The notes under the pieces are model-generated. The model did not search any database. It was not told the DNA's origin and was given only the letters and a program-made list of their open reading frames with translations. From positions 1-31,097 of the forward strand of contig JBDKGS010000016.1 in assembly GCA_039798065.1 (NCBI GenBank): a DNA stretch of 31,097 nucleotides, read 5' to 3'. The position numbers and the translations under genes were made by a program. Shown here one piece after another: positions 15,703-24,410 of the stretch; the stretch's first letter is position 1; every line of letters begins with the position of its first letter. The DNA comes from UBA5070 sp039798065. Lineage in GTDB: Bacteria > Fibrobacterota > Fibrobacteria > UBA5070.

Positions 15703-16914
15703 TTGAAGGCCCTGGATCTTTCAACCGACCCTTCGGGATGGCGCCTTCGCCGCCCGGTGGTGCTCAGTTCAGCCGGGAAAATCGAATATGATCGCGCGAC
15801 GGTTTTTGTCGCAGGTCTGCGAGGGATCCCCGAGGTACAGGGTGGCATCGAGCGGCATTGCCAAAATTTGTACCCGCGGATCGTGCGCGGCGGCGACGCA
15901 GTGAACCTGTTCGCCAGAGTGGGTTATTCTCCTGCGGGAGTGCTCGACTACAAAGGTGTCAAGATTCTTCCGCTGCATTTGGTTCCCTCGAAATCCACCG
16001 AGGCGATTTCGCATACCTGCCTGGCTGTATTGCAGGCCAAACGCCTTGGTGCCAAACTGTTGCACCTCCACGGAATCGGTCCAGCTATCTGGACGCCATT
16101 GGCGACCAGGCTCGGGTTGAAAGTTGTTGTCACCCATCACGGCTTCGACTACCGTCGGCAAAAATGGAACCGCATGGGGAAGATGGCCTTGCGCAAGGGC
16201 GAATCCAATGCGATCCGCCATGCCGATGGCATCATCTGTATCTCAAGCGAGATTTACGATCACATTCGCAGTCAATCTCCCAAAGGGTCTGTGGTCAAAA
16301 TCCCCAACGGGGTCGAGCTGCCTGGCGAAGCGCCTTCGGCGGATCTATTGGCAAAATGGGGGCTTTTGCCACGTTCCTACCTACTCCTTACGGCGCGATT
16401 CGTAAAAGAAAAAGGAATAGTTGATCTGATACAGGCTTGGGCGGAATCCGGGATGTCGGCACGGTGTCAATTGGCGATCGCTGGTGGGGAAGATCATCCA
16501 TCTGCGTACGGCCGAGAGGTTCGAGCTTTGGCCCAGCAGTTTGGTGCGGTGTTGACCGGGATCGTGGGAGGGGACGACCTCATGGCCTTGTACGGCCATG
16601 CTCGAGGCTTCATCCTTCCCAGCTACCACGAAGGTTTGCCAATTTCTCTGCTCGAGGCCATGTCGTGGCGATTGCCAACGGGGACGAGCAACATCGCTGC
16701 GAATACGGAAGTTGGTTTGGCGCCAGAAACCTATTTCACCGCTGGCGACAAGGCGGCTATCGCCAGTCGGATCTCGGCGATTCTGGACGGGCCGGAGCGG
16801 GTCGACTATTCGGACAAAATGAAACGCTACGACTGGGACACCATCGCCGCGTCCACGGCGGAATTCTACCACTCCATCCTGAGCGGTCGGAGAGCGACCC
16901 AAACGGGATTCTGA
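15703..16914 (+). CDS. GT4-family glycosyltransferase
   Basis: A GT-B glycosyltransferase with the N-terminal motif VFVAGLRGIPEVQGGIERHC, common in GT4 enzymes related to WcaA/rhamnosyltransferase-like proteins. The C-terminal half has LLLTARFVKEKGIVDLIQAW and the EX7E signature in YHEGLPISLLEAMSWRLP. Length is 403 residues from the TTG at 15703, which has a GGTGA motif 6 bases upstream. The conserved domain only begins near residue 33, so the first 30 residues may be untranslated and a GTG near 15759 is an alternative. It is followed after 34 bases by another GT4 gene. It likely adds one sugar to the glycan made by this plus-strand operon. Confidence 0.87.
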   Translation: MKALDLSTDPSGWRLRRPVVLSSAGKIEYDRATVFVAGLRGIPEVQGGIERHCQNLYPRIVRGGDAVNLFARVGYSPAGVLDYKGVKILPLHLVPSKSTEAISHTCLAVLQAKRLGAKLLHLHGIGPAIWTPLATRLGLKVVVTHHGFDYRRQKWNRMGKMALRKGESNAIRHADGIICISSEIYDHIRSQSPKGSVVKIPNGVELPGEAPSADLLAKWGLLPRSYLLLTARFVKEKGIVDLIQAWAESGMSARCQLAIAGGEDHPSAYGREVRALAQQFGAVLTGIVGGDDLMALYGHARGFILPSYHEGLPISLLEAMSWRLPTGTSNIAANTEVGLAPETYFTAGDKAAIASRISAILDGPERVDYSDKMKRYDWDTIAASTAEFYHSILSGRRATQTGF

Positions 16915-16948
16915 TTTCCGGCTCTGCCGTTCCCATCCAGGAGAAATT

Positions 16949-18115
16949 GTGCGCATCTTCCAGTTGAACAAGTACGCGACCTTGAATGGTGGCTCGGAAA
17001 CCGTTGCCGACATCGTAGGGCGAATCGGGAATCGCGCCGGTCACCAGGTGTTTCTTGTTGGGTACGAGAAGCCAGGCCAGTTGCCATTGTTTGAGAGCGA
17101 TTCGTTGGGACCGGATGCGATGTCCGTCAAAGGCATGTTTCGCAACGCGACCCTTGTGGAACGGGTGGTGCAATGGGCCAAGGAGTTCAAGCCCGACGCC
17201 ATTTTGCACCACAACATCTATCACCACTTCCCCATGGCCCAGCTCGTGGACGCGCTGGATCGCGAAGTCGGTGTGCCGCAATCGATCATTCTCCACGACC
17301 ACAAGCCGGTTTGCCCGGTTTATGTGGGCTACCGGGAAGGTCACGCCTGCCATGAATGCAAAGGTGGCGGATTGCGATACCTGAACGCGCTGCGGCATCG
17401 GTGCAAGGATGGTTCGTTCGTCAAAACCTCGCTGCTCACCATGGATTCCATCTGGAACAGTGGCGTATTCGGGGTGTATTCGCGGTTTCACAGGGTCATC
17501 AGTCCAAGCCGGTTCCTTGCAAGCAACGTACAGGGGATCGGAAAAGGGCGCAAAATCGAGGTGCTCACCAATCCTTGCCCACCTGTACGGGTCGGGAATG
17601 AGCGCCGCGAAGGAGTCGCCTACGCGAGCCGTTTGACTTCGGAAAAGGGGCTGCCGGTGCTGTTGCGGCTGGCCGATTCATTTCCCGATCAGAAGTTCCT
17701 GGTGGCAGGCGACGGGCCGCTGCAGGCTGCGCTGGATGAGGCTGTCGCAAAGCACCCGAACATCCACCCCCTGGGGCGTTTGACCCGCGAAGCCACCGTG
17801 GAGATGCTCGGGAGCGTAAAGTTCTTGCTGATCCCGTCGCTGGGCATGGAAAACAACCCCATGATCATCCTTGAAGCGTTCGCACGTGGGACGCCGGTGA
17901 TTGGAACGGATCGTGGCGGCATACCGGAACTGCTGGAGGGAGACAAAGGCTTTTTGTTCGACCCCGGTTCGGCGGAGTCGACATTCTCGGTGTTCAAAAA
18001 AGCCATGGATCTGGACGATGCAGCCTGGAGCGTCATGTCGCGCCGCTGCTCGGACTGGGCGACCGAGAATAGTGAAGAACACTATATTCAGAAGTTAGCC
18101 GAGCTTCTTTCCTGA
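16949..18115 (+). CDS. GT4-family glycosyltransferase with cysteine-rich insert
   Basis: A 388-residue GT4 enzyme. It starts with GTG; AGGAGA 6 bases upstream fixes this. The N-terminal domain has LNGGSETVADIV, and then a cysteine-rich stretch: HDHKPVCPVYVGYREG, HACHECKGGG and HRCKDGSF, a pattern seen in a GT4 subgroup where these cysteines may bind metal. The C-terminal domain has YASRLTSEKGLPVLL, FLVAGDGPL and the EX7E motif in LGMENNPMIILEAFARGTP. It follows a GT4 gene by 34 bases and precedes the radical SAM gene by 78 bases, so all are likely one operon. Acceptor and donor are unknown. Confidence 0.9.
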   Translation: MRIFQLNKYATLNGGSETVADIVGRIGNRAGHQVFLVGYEKPGQLPLFESDSLGPDAMSVKGMFRNATLVERVVQWAKEFKPDAILHHNIYHHFPMAQLVDALDREVGVPQSIILHDHKPVCPVYVGYREGHACHECKGGGLRYLNALRHRCKDGSFVKTSLLTMDSIWNSGVFGVYSRFHRVISPSRFLASNVQGIGKGRKIEVLTNPCPPVRVGNERREGVAYASRLTSEKGLPVLLRLADSFPDQKFLVAGDGPLQAALDEAVAKHPNIHPLGRLTREATVEMLGSVKFLLIPSLGMENNPMIILEAFARGTPVIGTDRGGIPELLEGDKGFLFDPGSAESTFSVFKKAMDLDDAAWSVMSRRCSDWATENSEEHYIQKLAELLS

Positions 18116-18193
18116 AGCTCCGCTTCCCCTTTGTAGATCGCTGTCGCCTACCGCCGGTATGGCCACCGATCCCTAACCTCTAAGGAACGCAAG

Positions 18194-19267
18194 ATGGCAT
18201 CAAAATATCCATTGCCCACCGATATCTCGATTATCACCACCTACCGGTGCCAGATGCGCTGCAAGATGTGCAACATCTGGCAGAATCCCACCGACGCTCG
18301 TCAGGAGATCCAGCCCAAGGAGCTGGAATTCCTCCCGAACTTCAAGTTCGCCAACATCACGGGCGGCGAGCCGTTCCTCAGGCAGGACATCGAAGAAATC
18401 GTGGAAGTGATGATGCGCAAGGCCGAGCGCGTGGTCATCAGCACTTCGGGATGGCACAAGGACCGCATCGTGGAGTTGGCCAAGCGCTTTCCCACCATCG
18501 GGATCCGTGTGAGCATCGAAGGGCTCTCGCAGTCCAACGACGATCTGCGGGGCCGTCCAGGCGGTTTCGATCGCGGACTCGGTCTGCTGCTTGAGCTCAA
18601 GCGAATGGGCGTGAAGGACATCGGGTTCGGACAGACCGTGTCGAACAAGAATTCGCACGACCTGATCCCGTTGTACGAACTGTCGAAGAACCTGGGAATG
18701 GAATTCGCCACCGCGAGCTTCCACAACTCCTACTACTTCCACAAGGGCGACAATTTCGTCACGAACAAGGACGAAGTGATCGACAACTTCCAGGAGTTGA
18801 TCGAGCGCCTTCTCAAGGAAAACAGCCCCAAGAGCTGGTTCCGCGCGTTCTTCAATCTTGGCCTGATCAACTACATCCGCGGCGGGCAGCGCATGCTGCC
18901 CTGCGAGGCAGGATCTGTCAACTTCTTCCTCGATCCGTATGGCGAAGTCTATCCGTGCAACGGTCTCGAAGAGCGCTACTGGAAGAAGAGCATGGGCAAT
19001 ATCCGCTCGGGCAAGAGCTTCGAAGAAATCTGGAACTCCCAGGAAGCCGCCGAAGTACGCACCTGCGTTGGATCGTGTGCCAAGAACTGCTGGATGGTGG
19101 GGACCGCGGCACCGGTCATGAAGAAGTACATCAAGCACCCTGTGGCTTGGGTGGCCAAGAACAAGATCCGCTCGATGATGGGCAAGTCCGTCTGCATCGA
19201 CCAGATCCCGCACTTCGATGTGGGGCAGGATCCACGCCAGGGCGATCTGCGCGAGACCAAAGCGTGA
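18194..19267 (+). CDS. Radical SAM protein with SPASM-like domain, function unknown
   Basis: A 357-residue radical SAM enzyme. The 4Fe-4S/SAM motif CX3CX2C is at Cys19, Cys23 and Cys26 (CQMRCKMC), followed by the SAM-binding GGEP (57-60). A SPASM-type domain contains Cys237, DPYGEVYPCNG (247-257) with Cys255, and Cys291, Cys295 and Cys299 (CVGSCAKNC), able to hold an auxiliary cluster. AAGGAA lies 7 bases before the ATG. Proteins like this occur in lipopolysaccharide and glycan clusters, but their substrates are mostly unknown; SPASM enzymes also modify peptides. The next gene, 37 bases downstream, encodes a small unrecognised protein, which could be partner or substrate. The family is certain, the reaction is not. 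Confidence 0.9.
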   Translation: MASKYPLPTDISIITTYRCQMRCKMCNIWQNPTDARQEIQPKELEFLPNFKFANITGGEPFLRQDIEEIVEVMMRKAERVVISTSGWHKDRIVELAKRFPTIGIRVSIEGLSQSNDDLRGRPGGFDRGLGLLLELKRMGVKDIGFGQTVSNKNSHDLIPLYELSKNLGMEFATASFHNSYYFHKGDNFVTNKDEVIDNFQELIERLLKENSPKSWFRAFFNLGLINYIRGGQRMLPCEAGSVNFFLDPYGEVYPCNGLEERYWKKSMGNIRSGKSFEEIWNSQEAAEVRTCVGSCAKNCWMVGTAAPVMKKYIKHPVAWVAKNKIRSMMGKSVCIDQIPHFDVGQDPRQGDLRETKA

Positions 19268-19304
19268 TCACGGCAACCCAGAACACTTCGCGAGGAATCA
19301 AAGC

Positions 19305-19706
19305 ATGAGTCTCGACAAACGTTTCGCGAGCGAGAAGGAATCCGTCGCTCGTCTTCTCAAGGGTATTCTGGGCGCCAACGCCGACAAGGTCGCCGTCCGC
19401 TTGGAAAAGGAATTGGCCGAAGAGGTGCGTTTCGACCACCGCGAAGTCGAGCCCGCCGATTTGACCGCTGCATGGGCGGCATCGCCTTCCATTCCCGAGC
19501 TGGTTGCCAAGGCGGAAGCGTCGTCCGTGAAGGTGACCGACATCCCCGGACTGGCCGATGCGACCTACGCGTTCCGCCTGATGACTCTTGCCCAGATCCT
19601 GGAAGGACTCGGCTCCGCCGATGCCTCTGCGCTCCACGCGATCCTGTCCGAGCTTGGCCTGGGCCTCAAGGAAGTCGAAGCCTACCGTGTGGATTTCGTG
19701 AAATGA
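19305..19706 (+). CDS. Small protein of unknown function, 133 residues
   Basis: I do not recognise this protein. GAGGA lies 8 bases upstream of the ATG at 19305, and codon use is like that of its neighbours. It is rich in Ala, Leu, Glu and Lys, has no cysteine and no signal peptide or membrane segment, and should be mostly helical and cytoplasmic. The first 45 residues form a charged helix-like stretch (ESVARLLKGILGANADKVAV); the end is EVEAYRVDFVK. It lies 37 bases after the radical SAM gene and 37 bases before the GT4 fusion gene, so it belongs to the operon. It could assist the radical SAM enzyme or be its protein substrate; neither is shown. Confidence 0.75.
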   Translation: MSLDKRFASEKESVARLLKGILGANADKVAVRLEKELAEEVRFDHREVEPADLTAAWAASPSIPELVAKAEASSVKVTDIPGLADATYAFRLMTLAQILEGLGSADASALHAILSELGLGLKEVEAYRVDFVK

Positions 19707-19743
19707 TTCTTGTGGCCGTTGCGGATTCCTCGGAGGTTCGCGT

Positions 19744-22017
19744 GTGAAGATCCTGTTCGTGGATCCGATCCTGCGCACCGCCGAGACCAACGAAATCCCG
19801 CCGGCCGCCACGATCAAGGAGAGCCTGCCGTACAATTATTGTCTGGCTCTCCACGAGCAGGGTCACCAGGTGACCCTGCTTTCTTGTGACGATTTTTGTC
19901 CGAGCGCTCGTGAGGAATATCCTTTCGAAGTGGTCTTCCTGTCCTCGCGGTTCAAGAAGCTGTTTCCTCCGCGGGCCATCCCGTTCATTCCCGGGCTGAT
20001 CGCTTGGTTCCGAGGAAAAAGGGGTTCGTTCGACCTCGTGGTCTGCGGCGAAGCGGTGGGACTGCACACCTTGATGGCGGCCACGCTCTGTCCGGCCAAG
20101 ACGGTGATCTGGCACGAGCTCGCGCTCCATCACCGCATGATGGGTGGATTGGCTTCGCGCACGTGGTTCCCGCTGTTCTCGCGGCTTTTGGCGCGTGCAC
20201 GGGCCATCGTGCCTCGTTCCGCCAATGCCCGACGATTTTTGTCGACCTGGTTTCGCCAGCTCTCGCCGGTGGATGTGGAGCATGGCGTGGACGGGGCGCT
20301 ATTCGATCCGGTCGAGATCAAGGAGGACCGGTTCGTGGTGGTGGCGCGGTTGGTGCCGCCCAAGCGGATCGACCAGATCTTGCGTTCGTTCGCCGATCAC
20401 GTTCGTCTGACGGGTGTCGCCACCGAGATATGGATCGTGGGCGATGGCCCTTCCCGCGAAGATCTGGAATCGCTCGCGCTCGCGCTGGGGATCGCCGACC
20501 GGACGAAGTTCCTGGGGCGGCTGCCGCACTCCCGGATCGCGGCGATCGTGGCGGGCTCCAAGGCGCTGTTGTACAAGGCCTACTACGACAACTCCCTGCT
20601 TTCAGCCGCCGAATCCATCGCCTCCGGCACTCCCGTCCTGATCACCCGCAGCATCGACAACGCCGACATGGTGGAGCGTCTGGGGCTTGGGATCGCTTGC
20701 GACGAATGGGATCACCAGGAGCTCGCGGCGATGGACGAACATCACGCGACCTACGCCGCCGCCTGCAGGGAACATCGACGCGAGGCGACGGTGCAATGGC
20801 AGGCTTCCCGGCTCGTCGATGCGTTTGCTGGCGGCAACGAGACGGTGCCAGAATCTGTCCGGAGCGGGGAACGTCGGCGACGCCCGAGGGTGCTGATCGT
20901 TTCGCAGAATTGCTTTGCCCCTTGCGAGGCGGGAGTCCTTTCGGGTCTGCGCCGCGAGTTCGACATCCGCTGGGGCATCTTCTTTCCGCGCGACGAGCGG
21001 ATGGGATGGACCGAAGACGAATTCCGTGCGATGGGGCGCGAGTGGGGGATTCCCACACGCGTGGTGCGGTTGGTGGGAAGGCTGCGCTCGATCGGGATCG
21101 CCAGGGAGTTCTGGGAGCTGTTCCGCTGGCTTCGCGAGGCGGGGCGACACGAATTGGTTTACGTCAATTCCACCGGGTTCCCCTGGTTGGCACCGTTGGT
21201 CTTGCTCCGGTTTGGACGCCGACGCGTGGTGTGGTGCCTGCACGATGTCGTGGACCATCGGGTGAAGAGCCGTTGGGCTCCCGACGCTCTTTACAAGCGC
21301 GCGATCGCGAGCTGGTTCGGCGGCTTCCATTTTCTGTCAAGCAACCAGAAGGAGTTGTTCCTGAGCTTGAATCCCGGGCGCAGGGCGTATTTGGCGCCGC
21401 ATCCGCCGCGGGAGTTCGGGCCGGGTACGGCGGTGCCGCCTTCCGACCGGATCCGGTTTTTCTTTTTCGGGTTCATCGCTAGGTACAAAGGCGTCGACCT
21501 CCTCATCGAAGCCGCGCAGAGGTTGTGGGAAAGCGGCGTCCGCGGTTTCGAAGTGGCAATTTCCGGCAAGTGCGACGATTGGTCCGAATTCGCGGGTGCG
21601 ATCCGGCTCCCCGAAATCTTCGTGCTCGATATCCGGTCGCTGGACAATGGCGAAATTCCCGACCTGTACACCGGCTCGCACTATCTCGTTCTCCCGTATC
21701 GCGATGTCACCCAGAGCGGGCCGTTGGCTTCGGCGATCGCCTACCACGTGCCGTCCATCGTTTCGGACCATCCGGGGTTTCGCGAGTTCGGCGAACCCGA
21801 TCGCACCATCCTCCTGTTTCCCAACGAGGACGCCAATGCCCTGATGGCTCGGATGCGCCAAGCGGTGGAAGGCGGTGTCGGGATGTGGGAATCGATGCGA
21901 CACGAGGTGGAGCAACTGGAAAGCCGAAGGTTCTCGCGCCAAGCCTGCACCGAGGCCTATGCCCGGATGTTCCGCGACCACCTTGCGACCGATCCCGCGG
22001 ACGCGACCGTTCCCTAG
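19744..22017 (+). CDS. Fused double GT4 glycosyltransferase (two GT-B units)
   Basis: A 757-residue protein built from two complete glycosyltransferase units joined near residue 365-378 by a charged linker (SVRSGERRRRPR). The N-terminal unit has FVVVARLVPPKRIDQILRSF, WIVGDGPSREDLESLAL and YDNSLLSAAESIASGTP, where the first Glu of EX7E is replaced by Asp. The C-terminal unit has RFFFFGFIARYKGVDLLIEA, EVAISGKCDDWSEFAG and LPYRDVTQSGPLASAIAYHV. This second unit is clearly paralogous to the separate gene at 26269-27405. The start is GTG, with GGAGG 7 bases upstream. It could add two sugars in succession. It is directly followed by the heptose operon, so heptosyl transfer is a reasonable guess but only that. 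Confidence 0.88.
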   Translation: MKILFVDPILRTAETNEIPPAATIKESLPYNYCLALHEQGHQVTLLSCDDFCPSAREEYPFEVVFLSSRFKKLFPPRAIPFIPGLIAWFRGKRGSFDLVVCGEAVGLHTLMAATLCPAKTVIWHELALHHRMMGGLASRTWFPLFSRLLARARAIVPRSANARRFLSTWFRQLSPVDVEHGVDGALFDPVEIKEDRFVVVARLVPPKRIDQILRSFADHVRLTGVATEIWIVGDGPSREDLESLALALGIADRTKFLGRLPHSRIAAIVAGSKALLYKAYYDNSLLSAAESIASGTPVLITRSIDNADMVERLGLGIACDEWDHQELAAMDEHHATYAAACREHRREATVQWQASRLVDAFAGGNETVPESVRSGERRRRPRVLIVSQNCFAPCEAGVLSGLRREFDIRWGIFFPRDERMGWTEDEFRAMGREWGIPTRVVRLVGRLRSIGIAREFWELFRWLREAGRHELVYVNSTGFPWLAPLVLLRFGRRRVVWCLHDVVDHRVKSRWAPDALYKRAIASWFGGFHFLSSNQKELFLSLNPGRRAYLAPHPPREFGPGTAVPPSDRIRFFFFGFIARYKGVDLLIEAAQRLWESGVRGFEVAISGKCDDWSEFAGAIRLPEIFVLDIRSLDNGEIPDLYTGSHYLVLPYRDVTQSGPLASAIAYHVPSIVSDHPGFREFGEPDRTILLFPNEDANALMARMRQAVEGGVGMWESMRHEVEQLESRRFSRQACTEAYARMFRDHLATDPADATVP

Positions 22018-22045
22018 GATCTCTTATACCGATGGGAGACAGAAA

Positions 22046-23098
22046 ATGATCATCCGTTCCAAAGCGCCGTTGCGCCTGGGCTTGGCAGGTGGCGGGAGCG
22101 ACGTCTCGCCCTACAGCGAACTCCACGGCGGTCTGGTGCTCAATGCCACCATCGACCTGCACGCGCACTGCACCATCGAGGAAGGCGGCGACCGGATCCG
22201 GATCGTGGCAGCCGATATTGGACAAGAAGTGTCGTACCCGGTTTCCGTCGCGCTCCCCATCGATGGTAAACTGGATCTCGCCAAGGGCGTGTGGAACCGC
22301 ATCGTGCGCGACCACGGGATACAGCCGGTGCCGTTCACACTCACGACAAGTTCCGACGCGCCTCCGGGAAGCGGACTGGGGTCTTCATCCACCATGGTGG
22401 TGGCCATCGTGAAGGCGTTCGTGGAATGGTTGGGGTTGCCTTTGGGCGAATACGAGATCGCGCAGTTGGCGTACGACATCGAGCGGGTGGATCTGGGGCT
22501 TTCGGGCGGCAAGCAGGACCAGTACGCCGCGGCCTTTGGTGGATTCAACTTCATGGAGTTCCACAAGGACGGCACCGTCATCGTGAATCCGCTGCGCATC
22601 AAGCGGTGGATCGTCGACGAGTTGGAAGCCTCGATGGTTCTCTACTACACCGGAGCGTCGCGCGAGTCGGCCACGATCATCGAAGAACAGAAGCGCAACG
22701 CCAGTTCGGGGAATGTCGTCGCCATCGATGCCATGCACGAAGTCAAGGAAGCCAGCGTAAAGATGAAGGCCGCGCTTTTGCGAGGCGAAATCGACGCCTT
22801 CGCGACAATTCTTGGCGCGAGCTGGAGCAGCAAGAAACGAATGGCGGCTTCGATCACCAACGATTCCATCGACGGCGTGTTCAAGGTCGCGATGGAAGCC
22901 GGCGCGGTGGCCGGCAAGGTCTCGGGAGCCGGTGGCGGCGGATTCGTGATGTTCGTGGTCGACCCCCCGCGCAAGGTGGAGGTGGTGCGGCGGTTGGGCG
23001 AGCTGGATGGGCGCGTCGTGAGTTTCAATTTCAGCGAAGGCGGATGCCACGGCTGGAAGATCAATGAAATCCGCACGGCCAAGGGAAGGAACCACTGA
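22046..23098 (+). CDS. hddA: D-glycero-alpha-D-manno-heptose 7-phosphate kinase (HddA), GHMP family
   Basis: A 350-residue cytoplasmic kinase that phosphorylates C1 of D-glycero-D-manno-heptose 7-phosphate, giving the alpha 1,7-bisphosphate. GHMP motifs are seen: KAPLRLGLAGGGSDVSPYS (6-24), the ATP-binding DAPPGSGLGSSSTMVVA (104-120) and the C-terminal GKVSGAGGGGFVMFVV (about 290-305). The ATG at 22046 follows GGGAGA by a few bases and agrees with the family start IIRSKAPLRLGLAGGGSD. The stop overlaps the gmhA start as TGATG. GHMP kinases of this subgroup can act on other sugars, but gmhA, hddC and gmhB directly behind it settle the call. Confidence 0.93.
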   Translation: MIIRSKAPLRLGLAGGGSDVSPYSELHGGLVLNATIDLHAHCTIEEGGDRIRIVAADIGQEVSYPVSVALPIDGKLDLAKGVWNRIVRDHGIQPVPFTLTTSSDAPPGSGLGSSSTMVVAIVKAFVEWLGLPLGEYEIAQLAYDIERVDLGLSGGKQDQYAAAFGGFNFMEFHKDGTVIVNPLRIKRWIVDELEASMVLYYTGASRESATIIEEQKRNASSGNVVAIDAMHEVKEASVKMKAALLRGEIDAFATILGASWSSKKRMAASITNDSIDGVFKVAMEAGAVAGKVSGAGGGGFVMFVVDPPRKVEVVRRLGELDGRVVSFNFSEGGCHGWKINEIRTAKGRNH

Positions 23099-23706
23099 TG
23101 GAAGCCAATGCCATGGAGTTGGTCGTCGTCGACCAGATCAAGGAGTCGATTTCCGTCAAGGAAAAGCTGCTTGCCGACGCGACGACTCGCGGACAGATTT
23201 TGACTGCAGCGCAGCGGTTGATCGCGGCCTACGGCCAAGAGCGCAAGACGCTCATCGCTGGAAACGGTGGCAGCGCCGCCGACGCCCAACATATCGCCGG
23301 TGAATTCGTGAGCCGCTTCTACTTCGACAGGCCTGGGCTTCCCAGCATCGCGCTCAACACCGATACCTCCATCCTCACGGCCATCGGCAACGACTACGGC
23401 TACCACAAGGTGTTTGCGCGACAGGTGCAAGCGCAAGGTGTTTCCGGCGACGTATTCATCGGCATTTCCACTTCCGGAAATTCGGCAAACATTCTGGAAG
23501 CCCTTGCGATGTGCAAGGAGAAAGGGATCTTCTCCATTGGCCTCACTGGCGCCAAAGGCGGTAAGATGCTGGATGCCTGCGACCTGTGCATCCGGGTGCC
23601 ATCGGATGAAACTCCACGCATCCAGGAATCGCACATCTTGGTGGGACATATCCTGTGTTGCCTGGTGGAAGAGGCGATCTTTGGGCACTTGAAGGCGAAG
23701 TCGTGA
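23098..23706 (+). CDS. gmhA: Sedoheptulose 7-phosphate isomerase (GmhA)
   Basis: A 202-residue SIS-fold isomerase converting sedoheptulose 7-phosphate into D-glycero-D-manno-heptose 7-phosphate, the first step of heptose synthesis. Characteristic segments are LIAGNGGSAADAQHIAGEFV (52-71), TDTSILTAIGNDYGYHKVF (89-107), IGISTSGNSANI (121-132) and RIQESHILVGH near 178-188, which carries the conserved histidine. Length is usual for the family. Both ends overlap neighbouring genes as TGATG, showing translational coupling inside the heptose operon. Confidence 0.95.
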   Translation: MEANAMELVVVDQIKESISVKEKLLADATTRGQILTAAQRLIAAYGQERKTLIAGNGGSAADAQHIAGEFVSRFYFDRPGLPSIALNTDTSILTAIGNDYGYHKVFARQVQAQGVSGDVFIGISTSGNSANILEALAMCKEKGIFSIGLTGAKGGKMLDACDLCIRVPSDETPRIQESHILVGHILCCLVEEAIFGHLKAKS

Positions 23707-24410
23707 TGGAAGCGATCGTGCTGGCAGGCGGCATGGGAACCCGCTTGAAGAGCGTGGTGAGCGAAATCCCCAAGCCCATGGCGCCGGTGGGCGACAAGCC
23801 CTTCTTGGCGTTTCTTCTGGAATGGCTATCCGATTCCGGCGTGGCCACGGTGGTGTTGTCGGTGGGCTACAAATGGGAAGTCATCCGCGATCATTTTGGG
23901 GTCCAGTATCGCGGCATGAGCTTGAAGTACGCCGTGGAAGACAAACCGTTGGGAACCGGCGGCGCAGTGGCGCTAGCTCTGCGCGAGACCACCGAACGGT
24001 CGGTTTTGGTGGTCAACGGCGACACGGCCTTTCCGGTGGATTTGGCGGAGCTGTCGCGAACGCACGTGGAGTCGGGCGCTGGCGCGACCTTGGCACTCAA
24101 GGAAATGACGGATTTTGACCGCTACGGGACCATCGACCTGTCGGATTCCGGAGCGGTGAACGCGTTCCGCGAAAAGGCACCGTGTGCCAAAGGGCTCATC
24201 AACGGCGGGATCTACGCGATGGATCGCGCGTTCCTGGACGGTCGCGGACTGCCCGAACGCTTCTCGCTGGAGCAGGAGGTGTTCGAGAAGGAAGCAGGAA
24301 AGGGTGCCTTGCGCGGAATGGTTTTTGGCGCGCCGTTTCTGGATATCGGCATTCCCGAAGACTACGCGAAGGCGGCGGATTTTCTGCGGACGGTGGGACT
24401 CGCTTCGTGA
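23706..24410 (+). CDS. hddC: D-glycero-alpha-D-manno-heptose 1-phosphate guanylyltransferase (HddC)
   Basis: A 234-residue nucleotidyltransferase that joins GMP from GTP to heptose 1-phosphate, giving GDP-D-glycero-alpha-D-manno-heptose. The N-terminal AIVLAGGMGTRLKSVVSEIP, followed by KPMAPVGDKPFL, is the NTP-binding region, KYAVEDKPLGTGGAVALAL follows, and VVNGDTAF has the metal-binding Asp. The ATG shares a base with the gmhA stop (TGATG). Specificity for GTP and heptose is inferred from the operon; sequence alone could fit mannose-1-phosphate guanylyltransferase-like enzymes. Confidence 0.9.
   Translation: MEAIVLAGGMGTRLKSVVSEIPKPMAPVGDKPFLAFLLEWLSDSGVATVVLSVGYKWEVIRDHFGVQYRGMSLKYAVEDKPLGTGGAVALALRETTERSVLVVNGDTAFPVDLAELSRTHVESGAGATLALKEMTDFDRYGTIDLSDSGAVNAFREKAPCAKGLINGGIYAMDRAFLDGRGLPERFSLEQEVFEKEAGKGALRGMVFGAPFLDIGIPEDYAKAADFLRTVGLAS

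Noticed and set aside
18200..19213. A 337-residue open frame opposite the radical SAM gene
   Set aside because: The sense strand has an unmistakable radical SAM/SPASM protein; the antisense product is low-complexity and unlike any family.
20004..21482. A 492-residue open frame on the plus strand
   Set aside because: It is a shifted frame inside the GT4 fusion gene, rich in Arg and Gly as expected from high G+C shadow frames.
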